Shown here: in pieces, positions 1-7,370 of the stretch
Position numbering within the stretch: the stretch's first letter is position 1
Layout: the number at the start of each line of letters is the position of its first letter
Source: CAZMVY01 sp964617875
Lineage (GTDB): Bacteria; Planctomycetota; Phycisphaerae; UBA1845; PWPN01
Assembly: GCA_964617875.1 (NCBI GenBank)
Contig: CAZUAI010000108.1
Coordinates: 1-16,800, forward strand
Length of the DNA stretch: 16,800 bases
Reading direction: 5' to 3'
Notes under the pieces: generated by a model
Databases searched by the model: none
What the model was told of the DNA's origin: nothing
The model's input: only the letters and a program-made list of their open reading frames with translations
Made by a program: the position numbers and the translations under genes

Positions 1-81
1 CCGCCCGGCACTAAACCACTTGGGACGGCAGTGCCATTCGTTCCTGACACCCTTGCCGCCAGCGTTGCGTTGCGACCGTGA

Positions 82-103
82 GAAACGCCGAAAACGGCGT
101 TTC
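82..103. repeat. Perfect 9-bp inverted repeat (hairpin, AAAA loop)
   Basis: GAAACGCCG and CGGCGTTTC form a perfect 9-bp stem around a four-base AAAA loop. No T-run follows on either strand, so a classical intrinsic terminator is not well supported. It lies in a gene-free stretch and could be a terminator of a gene left of the window, or a dispersed palindromic element. Confidence 0.45.
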
Positions 104-185
104 CGTCGCGGGCGAAACGGCCCAGGCCCTGGAGGAGATCAGGGCGTCGGCGCAGAAGTTTGGGTTGGTTCCCCGCACCGAAGAA

Positions 186-205
186 GGCAGGTCTGGCGAC
201 CTGCC
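186..205. repeat. Perfect 8-bp inverted repeat (hairpin, TGGC loop)
   Basis: GGCAGGTC and GACCTGCC form a perfect 8-bp stem around a TGGC loop. Read on the minus strand the stem is followed by TTCTTC, a weak pyrimidine tail, so it could end transcription coming from the RHS remnant at its right. It could equally be a dispersed REP-like palindrome; only a genome-wide count would tell. Confidence 0.4.
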
Positions 206-210
206 CTACC

Positions 211-285
211 TGACTTCCGCACCCGGCGGTTCATGTAATCGTATTCGAACCGCACCTTCCGGTCGTTGCCCGGGACGTCGACCTG
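211..285 (-). pseudogene. Remnant of an RHS/YD-repeat protein
   Basis: The minus strand encodes a short stretch that includes VRFEYDYMNRRVRKS. This matches the YD-repeat core (Y-D-x-x-x-R-R-x-x-K) of RHS-type proteins, which often carry a YDYMGRRV-like motif. The open frame around it spans only about 70 codons (348 down to 139). The residues on either side, rich in Pro, Arg and Gly, do not look like RHS sequence, and the frame stops soon after. RHS proteins are usually very large polymorphic toxins or wall-associated proteins, so this can only be a decayed scrap or the edge of a degraded gene. A chance match of about 15 residues is possible, though the motif is specific. Confidence 0.4.
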
Positions 286-508
286 CGGCGTCGGCGGCCG
301 GGTCGGATCGCGGGCCCCTCGCGGCAACGAAGTCGCGGATCCATTCATGGGCGCGGACGGCCGGGCGGGCCCCCCCGGCCCAAGCTACGCGCGGATTACA
401 CCAGGGAACGCAGAGGGACATCACGCCCCGGCGATTCTGACGCCGTCCTGCCGCGAGGGGATCCGGCGCAACCTTCACCCGCGGGCTGGCGGCGTGCGCC
501 CGAGGGGA

Positions 509-527
509 TAGAATACATACGGGAGGA
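509..527 (+). promoter_or_regulatory. Possible -10 box and ribosome-binding site of the ATPase gene
   Basis: TAGAAT (509-514) matches the sigma-70 -10 consensus at 5 of 6 bases. The -35 position 17 bases upstream (CTGGCG, 486-491) matches at only 3 of 6. GGGAGGA at 521-527 is a strong Shine-Dalgarno sequence, nine bases before the ATG at 537, and supports that start. If the -10 is real, transcription begins at about 521 and the leader is very short. The ribosome-binding site is secure; the promoter is tentative. Confidence 0.4.
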
Positions 528-536
528 TTCAGAGCT

Positions 537-3284
537 ATGGAGTCGTTAATCGGCAAACACTGGCACCACCTCGCTGCGAACGAGGTCGTTGATTTCCTCG
601 AAACGCATCTCGACAAGGGCCTCGACCTTTTTACGGTCAAACGCCGTCAGGACCATTTCGGGCCCAACGCCGTGACGGCACGCAAGGGCACGAGCCCTCT
701 GGTTCGGTTTTTGCTGCAATTCCATCAGCCGCTCGTCCACATTCTCCTGGTGGCCGCCGTCATTACTGCGGTCTTGAAGGAGTTTGTGGACGCGGGTGTC
801 ATCGCGGGGGTCGTACTCGTCAACGCGATTGTCGGCTTCATCCAGGAGTCGAAGGCGGCCAGGGCTATTGAGGCGCTTGCCAAAGCCATGGTCACCGAGG
901 CGACGGTTGTTCGCGGCGGCCGACGGCTCCGCGTGTCATCGACGGAACTCGTCCCCGGTGATGTCGTGGTTCTCCAGTCCGGCGACAAGGTTCCGGCGGA
1001 TCTTCGTCTCCTTCAATGCCGTGACCTTCAGATCGACGAATCGATACTGACGGGCGAATCGGTGCCCGTGCACAAGACGGCGGAGGTCCTCGAACGGGAC
1101 GTGCCTCTCGCGGATCGCATCAACATGGCCTATTCCTCCTGCCTCGTGACCTACGGGCAAGGCGCGGGCGTCGTTGTGGCGATCGGCGACGCGACGGAGG
1201 TGGGTCGCATCTCCGAGCTGATCCATGCTGCCCCGAGCCTGGCCACGCCCCTCACGCAGAAAATCGCCCGTTTCAGCCACCTGCTGATGTACGCGATCCT
1301 GGCGCTGGCGGCGCTGACGTTCGTCGTCGGCATTCTCCGCGGCGAGTCGGCTCTGTTGATGTTCAAGGCGGCCGTGGCGCTGGCCGTCGGGGCAATCCCC
1401 GAGGGATTGCCCGCCGTGGTGACGATCACGCTGGCCATCGGTGTGTCTCGGATGGCGAAGCGACGGGCCGTCATTCGCAAGCTCCCCGCCGTTGAAACCC
1501 TCGGCAGCACGACGGTCATCTGCTCCGACAAGACCGGGACTCTCACCGAGAACCAGATGACGGTGCGTCAGATTGCGGCCGGGGGAACGACCCTCGAGGT
1601 CACGGGCGCCGGCTACGCCCCGGCCGGACAGATTCTGGCGGGAGACGCGGCGGCGAATATCGAGTCCAACGCAGCCCTCCGGGAGTGCCTGACGGCAGGG
1701 TTGCTGTGCAACGATGCGATCCTCGTGGAAAAGGACGGGCGTTGGGGCGTGCAGGGCGATCCGACGGAGGCGGCCCTGCTCGTCTCCGCGGGCAAGAGGG
1801 GCCTCTCCCGCGAAGCCCTGAACGAACAGCTTCCCCGGCTCGACCTTGTGCCGTTTGAGTCCGAGCACCAGTACATGGCCACGCTGCACGACGGCGGCGC
1901 CGATCGGCCGTGCCTGGTTTATCTGAAGGGGGCGCTCGAGGTCGTGCTCCAGCGCTGCCGAGACGCGATGGACGCAAGCGGCGCGACCGTTCCGCTCGAT
2001 CGCGAGCAGGTGATGGAGACCTCCGCGCGGATGGCGGGTCAAGGTCTTCGGGTCCTGGCGTTCGCCCGGGCCGAACGGCCCGCGGGCACGAAACACATCG
2101 CCCACCGCGATCTGCGTGACGACATGACATTCCTGGGCCTGCAGGGCATGATCGACCCGCCGCGGGCCGAGGCGATTGCCGCGGTGGCCAAGTGCCGGAC
2201 GGCGGGCATCCGGGTGAAGATGATCACCGGCGACCATGCCCTGACCGCCGCGGCGATCGCGAAGCAGATCGGGATCGGCACCGACTCGGCGGCCGGCGAC
2301 GCCTTTCCGCGGGCGCTCACCGGGCCGGAGCTGGCGGCCTGCTCTGACGAACAGCTGATCGAAGTGGCGGATCAGACGAGCGTATTTGCCCGCGTCAGCC
2401 CCGAGCAGAAGCTGCGGCTCGTGGAGGCGCTGCAGGCCCGCGGCCAGATCGTTGCCATGACGGGCGACGGCGTGAACGACGCGCCAGCCCTCAAGCAGGC
2501 CAACATCGGCGTCGCCATGGGGATCAGCGGGACCGACGTCGCCAAGGAAGCGGCCGACATGGTGCTCACCGACGACAACTTCGCCTCCATCGAGGCCGCG
2601 GTCGAGGAAGGCCGCGGCGTGTTCGACAATCTCACGAAGTTCATCGGCTGGTCGCTGCCCACCAACATGGGGGAGGGCCTGATCATTCTTGCGGCCGTGT
2701 TCGCGGGCACGGCGTTGCCGATCCTGCCCGTTCAGATCCTGTGGATCAACATGACGACGGCCGTGCTTCTGGGGTTGATGCTGGCCTTCGAGCCCAAGGA
2801 ACCCGGCATCATGGCGCGTCCGCCCCGCGACCCGGGCCAGCCGATCATCACGGCCGAGGTCGCCGTCCGCATGTTCCTGATCGCCGGCGTGATGCTGGTC
2901 GGCGGGTTCGGCCTGTTCAAGTGGGAACTCCATCGCGGATTCAGCGAGGCGGCGGCCCGGACGGTTGCGGTGAACGTCTTCGTACTCGTCGAGCTGTTCT
3001 ATCTGTTCAACTGTCGCTCCCTCACGCGTTCGATCTTTGAGATCGGCCTGTTCTCCAACCCCTGGATCCCGGTCGGGGTGGTCGCGATGCTGGTTCTTCA
3101 ACTGGCGTTTACCTACGTGCCGGCGATGAATCGGCTGTTTCACAGCGCGCCTGTGGGGGCGGCGACCTGGTTGGAGGCCGTCCTGGTTGCCGTGGCGGGT
3201 GCGGCGCTCGTGGCCGTGCAGAAACGGCTTTGGCGCCGCAAGCCGAGCGTCACCGCTACGCCGGGTTCCGGTGCCGCGCCGTAG
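537..3284 (+). CDS. P2-type cation-translocating ATPase
   Basis: The product is 915 residues, the usual length for SERCA/PMR1-like bacterial P-type ATPases, which pump cations across the inner membrane using an aspartyl-phosphate intermediate. The N-terminal cation-ATPase domain covers about residues 5-75. The actuator domain carries LTGES (171-175), M4 carries PEGLP (288-292), the phosphorylation site is DKTGT (331-335, Asp331), the nucleotide-binding domain has KGA (464-466), and the hinge is TGDGVND (642-648). The C-terminal third holds M5-M10. Of the SERCA Ca2+ ligands, the equivalents of Glu309 (Glu289), Glu771 (Glu713), Asn796 (Asn738) and Thr799 (Thr741) are present, but the Asp800 position is Ala742. 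Ca2+ specificity is therefore not assured, and Mn2+, Na+ or another cation is possible. The start is fixed by the strong GGGAGGA at 521-527. The cotransporter gene lies 143 bases downstream on the same strand. Confidence 0.95.
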   Translation: MESLIGKHWHHLAANEVVDFLETHLDKGLDLFTVKRRQDHFGPNAVTARKGTSPLVRFLLQFHQPLVHILLVAAVITAVLKEFVDAGVIAGVVLVNAIVGFIQESKAARAIEALAKAMVTEATVVRGGRRLRVSSTELVPGDVVVLQSGDKVPADLRLLQCRDLQIDESILTGESVPVHKTAEVLERDVPLADRINMAYSSCLVTYGQGAGVVVAIGDATEVGRISELIHAAPSLATPLTQKIARFSHLLMYAILALAALTFVVGILRGESALLMFKAAVALAVGAIPEGLPAVVTITLAIGVSRMAKRRAVIRKLPAVETLGSTTVICSDKTGTLTENQMTVRQIAAGGTTLEVTGAGYAPAGQILAGDAAANIESNAALRECLTAGLLCNDAILVEKDGRWGVQGDPTEAALLVSAGKRGLSREALNEQLPRLDLVPFESEHQYMATLHDGGADRPCLVYLKGALEVVLQRCRDAMDASGATVPLDREQVMETSARMAGQGLRVLAFARAERPAGTKHIAHRDLRDDMTFLGLQGMIDPPRAEAIAAVAKCRTAGIRVKMITGDHALTAAAIAKQIGIGTDSAAGDAFPRALTGPELAACSDEQLIEVADQTSVFARVSPEQKLRLVEALQARGQIVAMTGDGVNDAPALKQANIGVAMGISGTDVAKEAADMVLTDDNFASIEAAVEEGRGVFDNLTKFIGWSLPTNMGEGLIILAAVFAGTALPILPVQILWINMTTAVLLGLMLAFEPKEPGIMARPPRDPGQPIITAEVAVRMFLIAGVMLVGGFGLFKWELHRGFSEAAARTVAVNVFVLVELFYLFNCRSLTRSIFEIGLFSNPWIPVGVVAMLVLQLAFTYVPAMNRLFHSAPVGAATWLEAVLVAVAGAALVAVQKRLWRRKPSVTATPGSGAAP

Positions 3285-3304
3285 CCCGGTCGGATTCATC
3301 CGCC

Positions 3305-3327
3305 CCGGACGCGGTGACGCCGTCCGG
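3305..3327 (+). terminator. Hairpin after the ATPase gene
   Basis: CCGGACG (3305-3311) and CGTCCGG (3321-3327) pair perfectly, and the nine-base loop can add two inner G-C pairs. It begins 20 bases after the ATPase stop codon. There is no T-run after it, so it may act as a weak terminator or mRNA 3' stabiliser between the two transport genes rather than a full stop. Confidence 0.35.
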
Positions 3328-3404
3328 CGAGACCAACACCTCGGCGCAGGAATCGGCGTACGGCCAGGGGCCAGCGCGCCGGCGGGTCCGGTAACCGCGA
3401 TCTC

Positions 3405-3431
3405 ATGGTGAAGAGGAAGACGCGCAGTTGA
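3405..3431 (+). promoter_or_regulatory. Short leader frame overlapping the TTG start
   Basis: An ATG at 3405 opens a frame encoding MVKRKTRS, which ends in a TGA (3429-3431) overlapping the TTG start codon of the cotransporter gene. The cotransporter's ribosome-binding site AGGAAG lies inside this frame. The arrangement would permit translational coupling, but the mini-frame has no clear Shine-Dalgarno sequence of its own and may be fortuitous. Confidence 0.25.
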
Positions 3432-5116
3432 CGACAGCGATTCCGATCGTCGGAGGCCTGGGTCTGTTTCTCCTGGGCATGGCCGTAATGACCGACGGGC
3501 TCAAGGCCCTGGCCGGCTCGTCGCTGCGTACGGTACTGGAACGGGTATCCGCGACGCCCCTGCGAGGCACGTTCTGGGGCGCCCTGGTCACAATGGTGGT
3601 TCAGTCCTCCAGCGCCACGACGATGACCACGATCGGCCTGGTCAGCGCGGGGTTGCTCACGTTTCAGCAGGGGTTGGGTCTGGTGTTCGGAGCGAACATC
3701 GGCACGACGGGCACGGGTTGGCTCGTGGCGTTGCTGGGCGTGAAATTCTCGCTCACCACGGCGGCGATGCCGATGGTGTTGGCCGGAGCCATGCTGAGAC
3801 TGCTCCGGCGGGGCCGGTGGGCAGGAACCGGCGGGGCCATCGCGGGCTTCGCGCTGATTCTGATCGGCCTGACGACGCTCCAGCAGGGGATGAGCGGCCT
3901 GGCGGAGCGTCTGACCCCGGCGAATCTCCCCGGTGTGATCGGAGGAGCCGGCGTCCCGCTGTGGGCCGGGGTTCGGGGTCTCTTGACGCTGACCCTGGTC
4001 GGGATTGTGATGACCACCGTGATGCAATCCTCCAGTGCCGCGATTGCGGTGACCCTGTCGGCCCTGCACGTCGGAGCCATCGGCGCCGACCAGGCCGCGG
4101 CGCTGGTCATCGGCCAGAATGTCGGCTCGGCGATCAGTTCCATGATGGCGGCCATCGGGGCGACCACGCCCGCCAAACGGACGGCCGTGGCGCACGTGAT
4201 GTTCAACGTCGTCGCGGGAGGCATCGCCGTAACGGCCTTTCCGCTCCTCGCGCCGCTGATCCTGCGGGCGTCGGCGAGAATGGACCCGACCACGCTGCTG
4301 GCCGCATACCATACGACCTACAACGTCGTGGGAGCCGCCGTGCTGCTGCCTCTGATCCGGCCTTTTGCGCAACTGATCGAACGGATGGTGTCGGAGCGAG
4401 GCCCGGTGTTGACACGCCACCTGGATCGCTCGGTCCTGACCGTGCCGACGGTGGGGGTCGAAGCGGCGCGGCGAACGATCGCCGGCGCGCTGGAGGCGAT
4501 TTGCACCTCAACGTCCGAATCTCTGTGTCAGACCACGGATCGTGGCCGGCTCCGCGCTGCGGCCGATGACACGACATGGGCACGGGCGACCGAGGCGCTG
4601 GAACGGACACGAACGTTCCTCTCGGAGTTGTCGGAGCCGCCCGCCTCAAAGGCCGAACGGCATCGACTGGCCGGAACGCTGCACGCGCTGGACCACACGA
4701 CACGCCTTGCGGAAGCGATCCGGGAGAACGGCGACCTCAGTCCGGCGGCCGGCGACGAAGCGGGCGCGCGCGCCACGGCCTGGTGCATCGAGGCGATGCA
4801 GGTTGCGGCAGAGGCGGCTGCGCATGCGGCTGCGCCCGCCGTGCCGGCAGCGATGCAAGAGCCCGCGGCCCGGCTCGGGGCCCTCTCGTCGAAGCTGGCG
4901 GATCTGCGCCGGACGCACCGGCGCGCCACGCTCGAGCAGGCGGCCGCCGGGGCGCTGACGCCCCTCGAGGCGATGGCACGGGTGGAAGCGGTCCGCCAGC
5001 TGGATCGTCTGGTCTATCATGTCTGGCGGGCCGTGACCTACCTGTCCGAGACCGCGGCCGGAAGACCCGGTGGGGGAAACGAGGACCGCGCCGGACGTCC
5101 CACCGGAAACGGCTGA
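3428..5116 (+). CDS. Na+/phosphate cotransporter (NptA/PNaS family) with C-terminal PhoU-like domain
   Basis: The 562-residue product belongs to the Na/Pi cotransporter II-related family, which imports phosphate with Na+ across the inner membrane. The family's two inverted repeats are visible: QSSSA at 59-63 followed by GANIGTTGT (88-96), and QSSSA at 200-204 followed by GQNVGSAIS (229-237). Hydrophobic segments fill residues 1-315. From about 330 to the end the protein is hydrophilic, Ala-, Arg- and Glu-rich and helical, which fits the PhoU-like domain fused to many bacterial members. The start is a TTG, preceded by AGGAAG at 3414-3419. An eight-codon ATG frame (3405-3431) overlaps that start. 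Whether it works in uptake or as a regulator-linked leak cannot be told. Its stop codon sits in the loop of a hairpin. Confidence 0.92.
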   Translation: MTTAIPIVGGLGLFLLGMAVMTDGLKALAGSSLRTVLERVSATPLRGTFWGALVTMVVQSSSATTMTTIGLVSAGLLTFQQGLGLVFGANIGTTGTGWLVALLGVKFSLTTAAMPMVLAGAMLRLLRRGRWAGTGGAIAGFALILIGLTTLQQGMSGLAERLTPANLPGVIGGAGVPLWAGVRGLLTLTLVGIVMTTVMQSSSAAIAVTLSALHVGAIGADQAAALVIGQNVGSAISSMMAAIGATTPAKRTAVAHVMFNVVAGGIAVTAFPLLAPLILRASARMDPTTLLAAYHTTYNVVGAAVLLPLIRPFAQLIERMVSERGPVLTRHLDRSVLTVPTVGVEAARRTIAGALEAICTSTSESLCQTTDRGRLRAAADDTTWARATEALERTRTFLSELSEPPASKAERHRLAGTLHALDHTTRLAEAIRENGDLSPAAGDEAGARATAWCIEAMQVAAEAAAHAAAPAVPAAMQEPAARLGALSSKLADLRRTHRRATLEQAAAGALTPLEAMARVEAVRQLDRLVYHVWRAVTYLSETAAGRPGGGNEDRAGRPTGNG

Positions 5117-5124
5117 CCGTTTCC
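5105..5124. terminator. Hairpin across the cotransporter stop codon, between convergent genes
   Basis: GGAAACGG and CCGTTTCC form a perfect 8-bp stem whose CTGA loop contains the TGA stop codon (5114-5116) of the cotransporter gene. The facing amidohydrolase gene ends at 5159, 42 bases away. A palindrome between convergent genes can end transcription from both sides. There is no T-run on the plus strand. Confidence 0.5.
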
Positions 5125-5158
5125 CGCGTTTCGGCGAAGGCATTACGCGGAATGCTGT

Positions 5159-6160
5159 TCAATCCGCACGCAGCAGCCGCATGCCGTTGTCGTGGAAGAG
5201 GGCTTCGACGAACTCCCGCGGCAGGCCGAGCCGCTCGACCGCCTTGCGGACCGCCCGGAGTTCCTCGTACAGAAACGAGGTGAAGACGAGCTTGCCGGAC
5301 GTGTCGCAGAGCGACAGCTCCCACGGCACGGGCGTGATGTAGGTGTACTGGTCGTTGATTTCGACCGACTTGCCGGGGGCCAGCGCGATCGGGATGTCGG
5401 TCGCGTACAGCACCCGGTCGTGCGGGACCGTGCGGAAGAGATACTCCATCACCTCCCAGTGGTTCAGCATCGCCAGGTCGTAGTACAGGTTCGGGAGATC
5501 CTTCAGGCGGTCGAGCCAGCCGACGACGTTCTTGAGATAGTACGCCCGCCCGATGTGGGCGAGGACGATCTTCGCGCGCGGCCAGGCGGTACACAGTTCG
5601 ACGATCTGCCGCTGGTTGAGCGGGTCGGCGAGCCGCCCCTTTCGCGGAATGTGCAGCATGACGATCAGGCCCAGCTCGTCGGCCACCTGCATGACGCCGG
5701 GCGGGAGCATCTCGTGGATCTCGACGAGGTTCGGGTCGGCCTTGCGGACGTACGTAAGATAGGGCTTGAGCCCGGCGAAACCGCCCGCGATGACGTCCCG
5801 CCGAACGTCCGCGGGATCCTCGGCCGGGTCGAGCAGCCGCAGGCCGAAGAACCGCTTGCGGTCGCAGCCTTCGGCCACGTACCGGTTGTTCGCCGCCCGG
5901 TCGTACTCGGGAAAGGGCAGCCCGAAGCACACGGCGGATGTCCGCCGGCCGGGGTAGACCTGCGCAAGGTCTTCGCTCAGGTCTTCGAACCCGTATTGCC
6001 GGACCCCGTGCCCGCCGCACTCGAACGGCGTACCCCGCCCGATCGTCGCCGCATCGAACACGTGGGCGTGGAAGTCCAGCACGCGCTCCGGCACGAAGCC
6101 GTCGAGCTCCTCGCGCCAGATCCGGAGGTTGCGTTCGTGTTTCGTCGTTTCCCGCCACAT
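5159..6160 (-). CDS. Amidohydrolase-2 family TIM-barrel metal-dependent hydrolase or decarboxylase
   Basis: The 333-residue protein has the layout of the amidohydrolase-related (amidohydrolase_2) family, whose members are cytoplasmic hydrolases, lactonases or non-oxidative decarboxylases using one divalent metal. The first strand carries the metal-binding H-x-H in DFHAHVFD (His31, His33). Later strands carry His170 (VMLHIPRKG), His202 (VLAHIGRAY) and a C-terminal Asp255 (LYATDIPI), the expected metal and catalytic positions. It is the last gene of a three-gene minus-strand operon and starts 24 bases after the URO-D-like gene. There is no obvious Shine-Dalgarno sequence before the ATG at 6160, so it may depend on coupling. 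The substrate is unknown. The neighbours suggest a sugar-derived acid or lactone, but that is inference. Confidence 0.85.
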   Translation of the reverse strand: MWRETTKHERNLRIWREELDGFVPERVLDFHAHVFDAATIGRGTPFECGGHGVRQYGFEDLSEDLAQVYPGRRTSAVCFGLPFPEYDRAANNRYVAEGCDRKRFFGLRLLDPAEDPADVRRDVIAGGFAGLKPYLTYVRKADPNLVEIHEMLPPGVMQVADELGLIVMLHIPRKGRLADPLNQRQIVELCTAWPRAKIVLAHIGRAYYLKNVVGWLDRLKDLPNLYYDLAMLNHWEVMEYLFRTVPHDRVLYATDIPIALAPGKSVEINDQYTYITPVPWELSLCDTSGKLVFTSFLYEELRAVRKAVERLGLPREFVEALFHDNGMRLLRAD

Positions 6161-6184
6161 GCCGTCTGCCGCCGCTTGCGGGCC

Positions 6185-7363
6185 TCATGCGTCCCGCCCG
6201 TGCTCCCGATAGTATTTCAGTCCTTCCATCATCGCCTTCAGGTTCTCGTGGGGGACGCCGGGCGTGATGCTGCTGCTGGGGCCGAGCATCAGACCGACCG
6301 GCGGCCCGTTCGCGACAAGCCACTTCATCTCGCGGATCACGTCGTCCTTCGTGCCGAAGGGCAGCGTCCGCGTGACGGACACGCCGGCGATGATGAAGAG
6401 CGGGCCGCCGTTGCGGTCGGTCATGCGGCAGATCCGCTCGTAGTCCATGCCGTCCTCGTACTGGAACCCCTGAAAGCCGCCGATGCCGCACTCGAGCAGA
6501 CGCGGCAGCATGTCCCACAGGTTGCCGTCGCAGTGCCAGATCAGGCGGATCCCCGCGTCGAGGAACGGCCGGATCGCCCGGGCGAAGTGCGGGAACCAGA
6601 TCGCGTCGAGCGATCGGATGTCCACGAGCGTCCCTCGCGAGTCGGCCATGTCGTAATCGAGCCGCACGAGCGGCGGGAGGCCGCCGGCCAGGATCGCCTG
6701 CGCCGCCGCCTCGTTCTCGAGAAGGGCCAAGTCGGCCTGCAGGGCGAAGTCCTGCTCCATCACCTCGGGGAAGAGGGCGTAGGCCATGAAGTAGTTCTCG
6801 TAGCCGTACGTGTAATTGTGGAACCGGGGAAAGGCCTGGAACCCGTCGGCGTAGGGGCCCTTGAGGATGTCGGGGCCGAAGAGCCTCTGGATGGCGCATT
6901 CGCTCTCGACGAGCCGGGCGATCCGGGCGGCGTCGGTGGGGTCGTATGCGGCGATTTGTCGCCGACGTTGCGGGAAGACATACGTTTCCAGATGCGCGAC
7001 GACGGCCTCCGGCGAATCGATGCGCATCGCGTCGATGACGATTTCGTGATCGCCGGTCGTGGCCGAGCGTTTCGTCGTGGCCTCGAATCCCTCATACCGC
7101 ATCGTGAGGGGGTTCTCGGGCAGATACTGGTCGATGAAGCAGGTCCCGGCGCGCCGCTGGAACTCGAGGTAGCTGCCGTGCCGGTCGCGGACGTAGGTGC
7201 CGGGCGGCCGCTGGAGCACCTGTTCCATGAAGGGGACGTCCATCGTGTGGAACATCCACGAGGGGATGCCCTTTGTCGCCTTCATGTCGATCGTGTCGCG
7301 GGCAAGCTGCGCCCGTTCGCCCCAGGTGCCCTCGAACGCCTTGTAGCCCGCGAATTGCCTCAT
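6185..7363 (-). CDS. URO-D superfamily protein (uroporphyrinogen decarboxylase-like), not HemE
   Basis: This 392-residue protein resembles the large URO-D superfamily group of uncharacterised proteins annotated as uroporphyrinogen decarboxylase (URO-D) in planctomycetes and related phyla. The superfamily also contains cobalamin- and corrinoid-dependent methyltransferases. Visible elements are GIPSWMFHTMDVPFME near residues 32-47, WHCDGN at 276-281, GVSVTRTLPFG at 327-337, and the C-terminal signature GPSSSITPGVPHEN at 361-374. The N-terminal FMRQAGRY-type motif of true HemE is absent, and no other haem gene is nearby, so a role in haem synthesis is unlikely. No zinc-site Cys pair typical of MtaA-like methyltransferases is evident. 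It starts seven bases after the aldolase stop codon, with AGAGG as ribosome-binding site. A catabolic or methyl-group-transfer role with its operon partners is inferred. Confidence 0.82.
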   Translation of the reverse strand: MRQFAGYKAFEGTWGERAQLARDTIDMKATKGIPSWMFHTMDVPFMEQVLQRPPGTYVRDRHGSYLEFQRRAGTCFIDQYLPENPLTMRYEGFEATTKRSATTGDHEIVIDAMRIDSPEAVVAHLETYVFPQRRRQIAAYDPTDAARIARLVESECAIQRLFGPDILKGPYADGFQAFPRFHNYTYGYENYFMAYALFPEVMEQDFALQADLALLENEAAAQAILAGGLPPLVRLDYDMADSRGTLVDIRSLDAIWFPHFARAIRPFLDAGIRLIWHCDGNLWDMLPRLLECGIGGFQGFQYEDGMDYERICRMTDRNGGPLFIIAGVSVTRTLPFGTKDDVIREMKWLVANGPPVGLMLGPSSSITPGVPHENLKAMMEGLKYYREHGRDA

Positions 7364-7370
7364 GGGGCCT

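Larger units (their letters stand above)
1..536. other. Gene-free region left of the P-type ATPase
   Basis: No intact gene is supported here. Several short open frames exist on both strands, but their composition (runs of Arg, Pro, Gly and Ala) is what random GC-rich DNA gives. The stretch contains the two hairpins, the RHS remnant, and the probable promoter and ribosome-binding site of the ATPase gene at its right edge. Confidence 0.5.

Noticed and set aside
78..160. A plus-strand peptide with VAGETAQALEEI that resembles a chemotaxis-receptor segment
   Set aside because: The similarity covers only about 20 residues, the frame is closed just upstream, and the following residues do not continue the family.
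936..3299. A 787-codon open frame antisense to the P-type ATPase
   Set aside because: Its product is rich in Arg, His, Gly and Asp with no domain, and the plus strand carries every motif of a P-type ATPase. It is a by-product of high GC content.
6185..7363. Calling the URO-D protein hemE
   Set aside because: The N-terminal HemE motif is missing and there is no haem gene in the neighbourhood.
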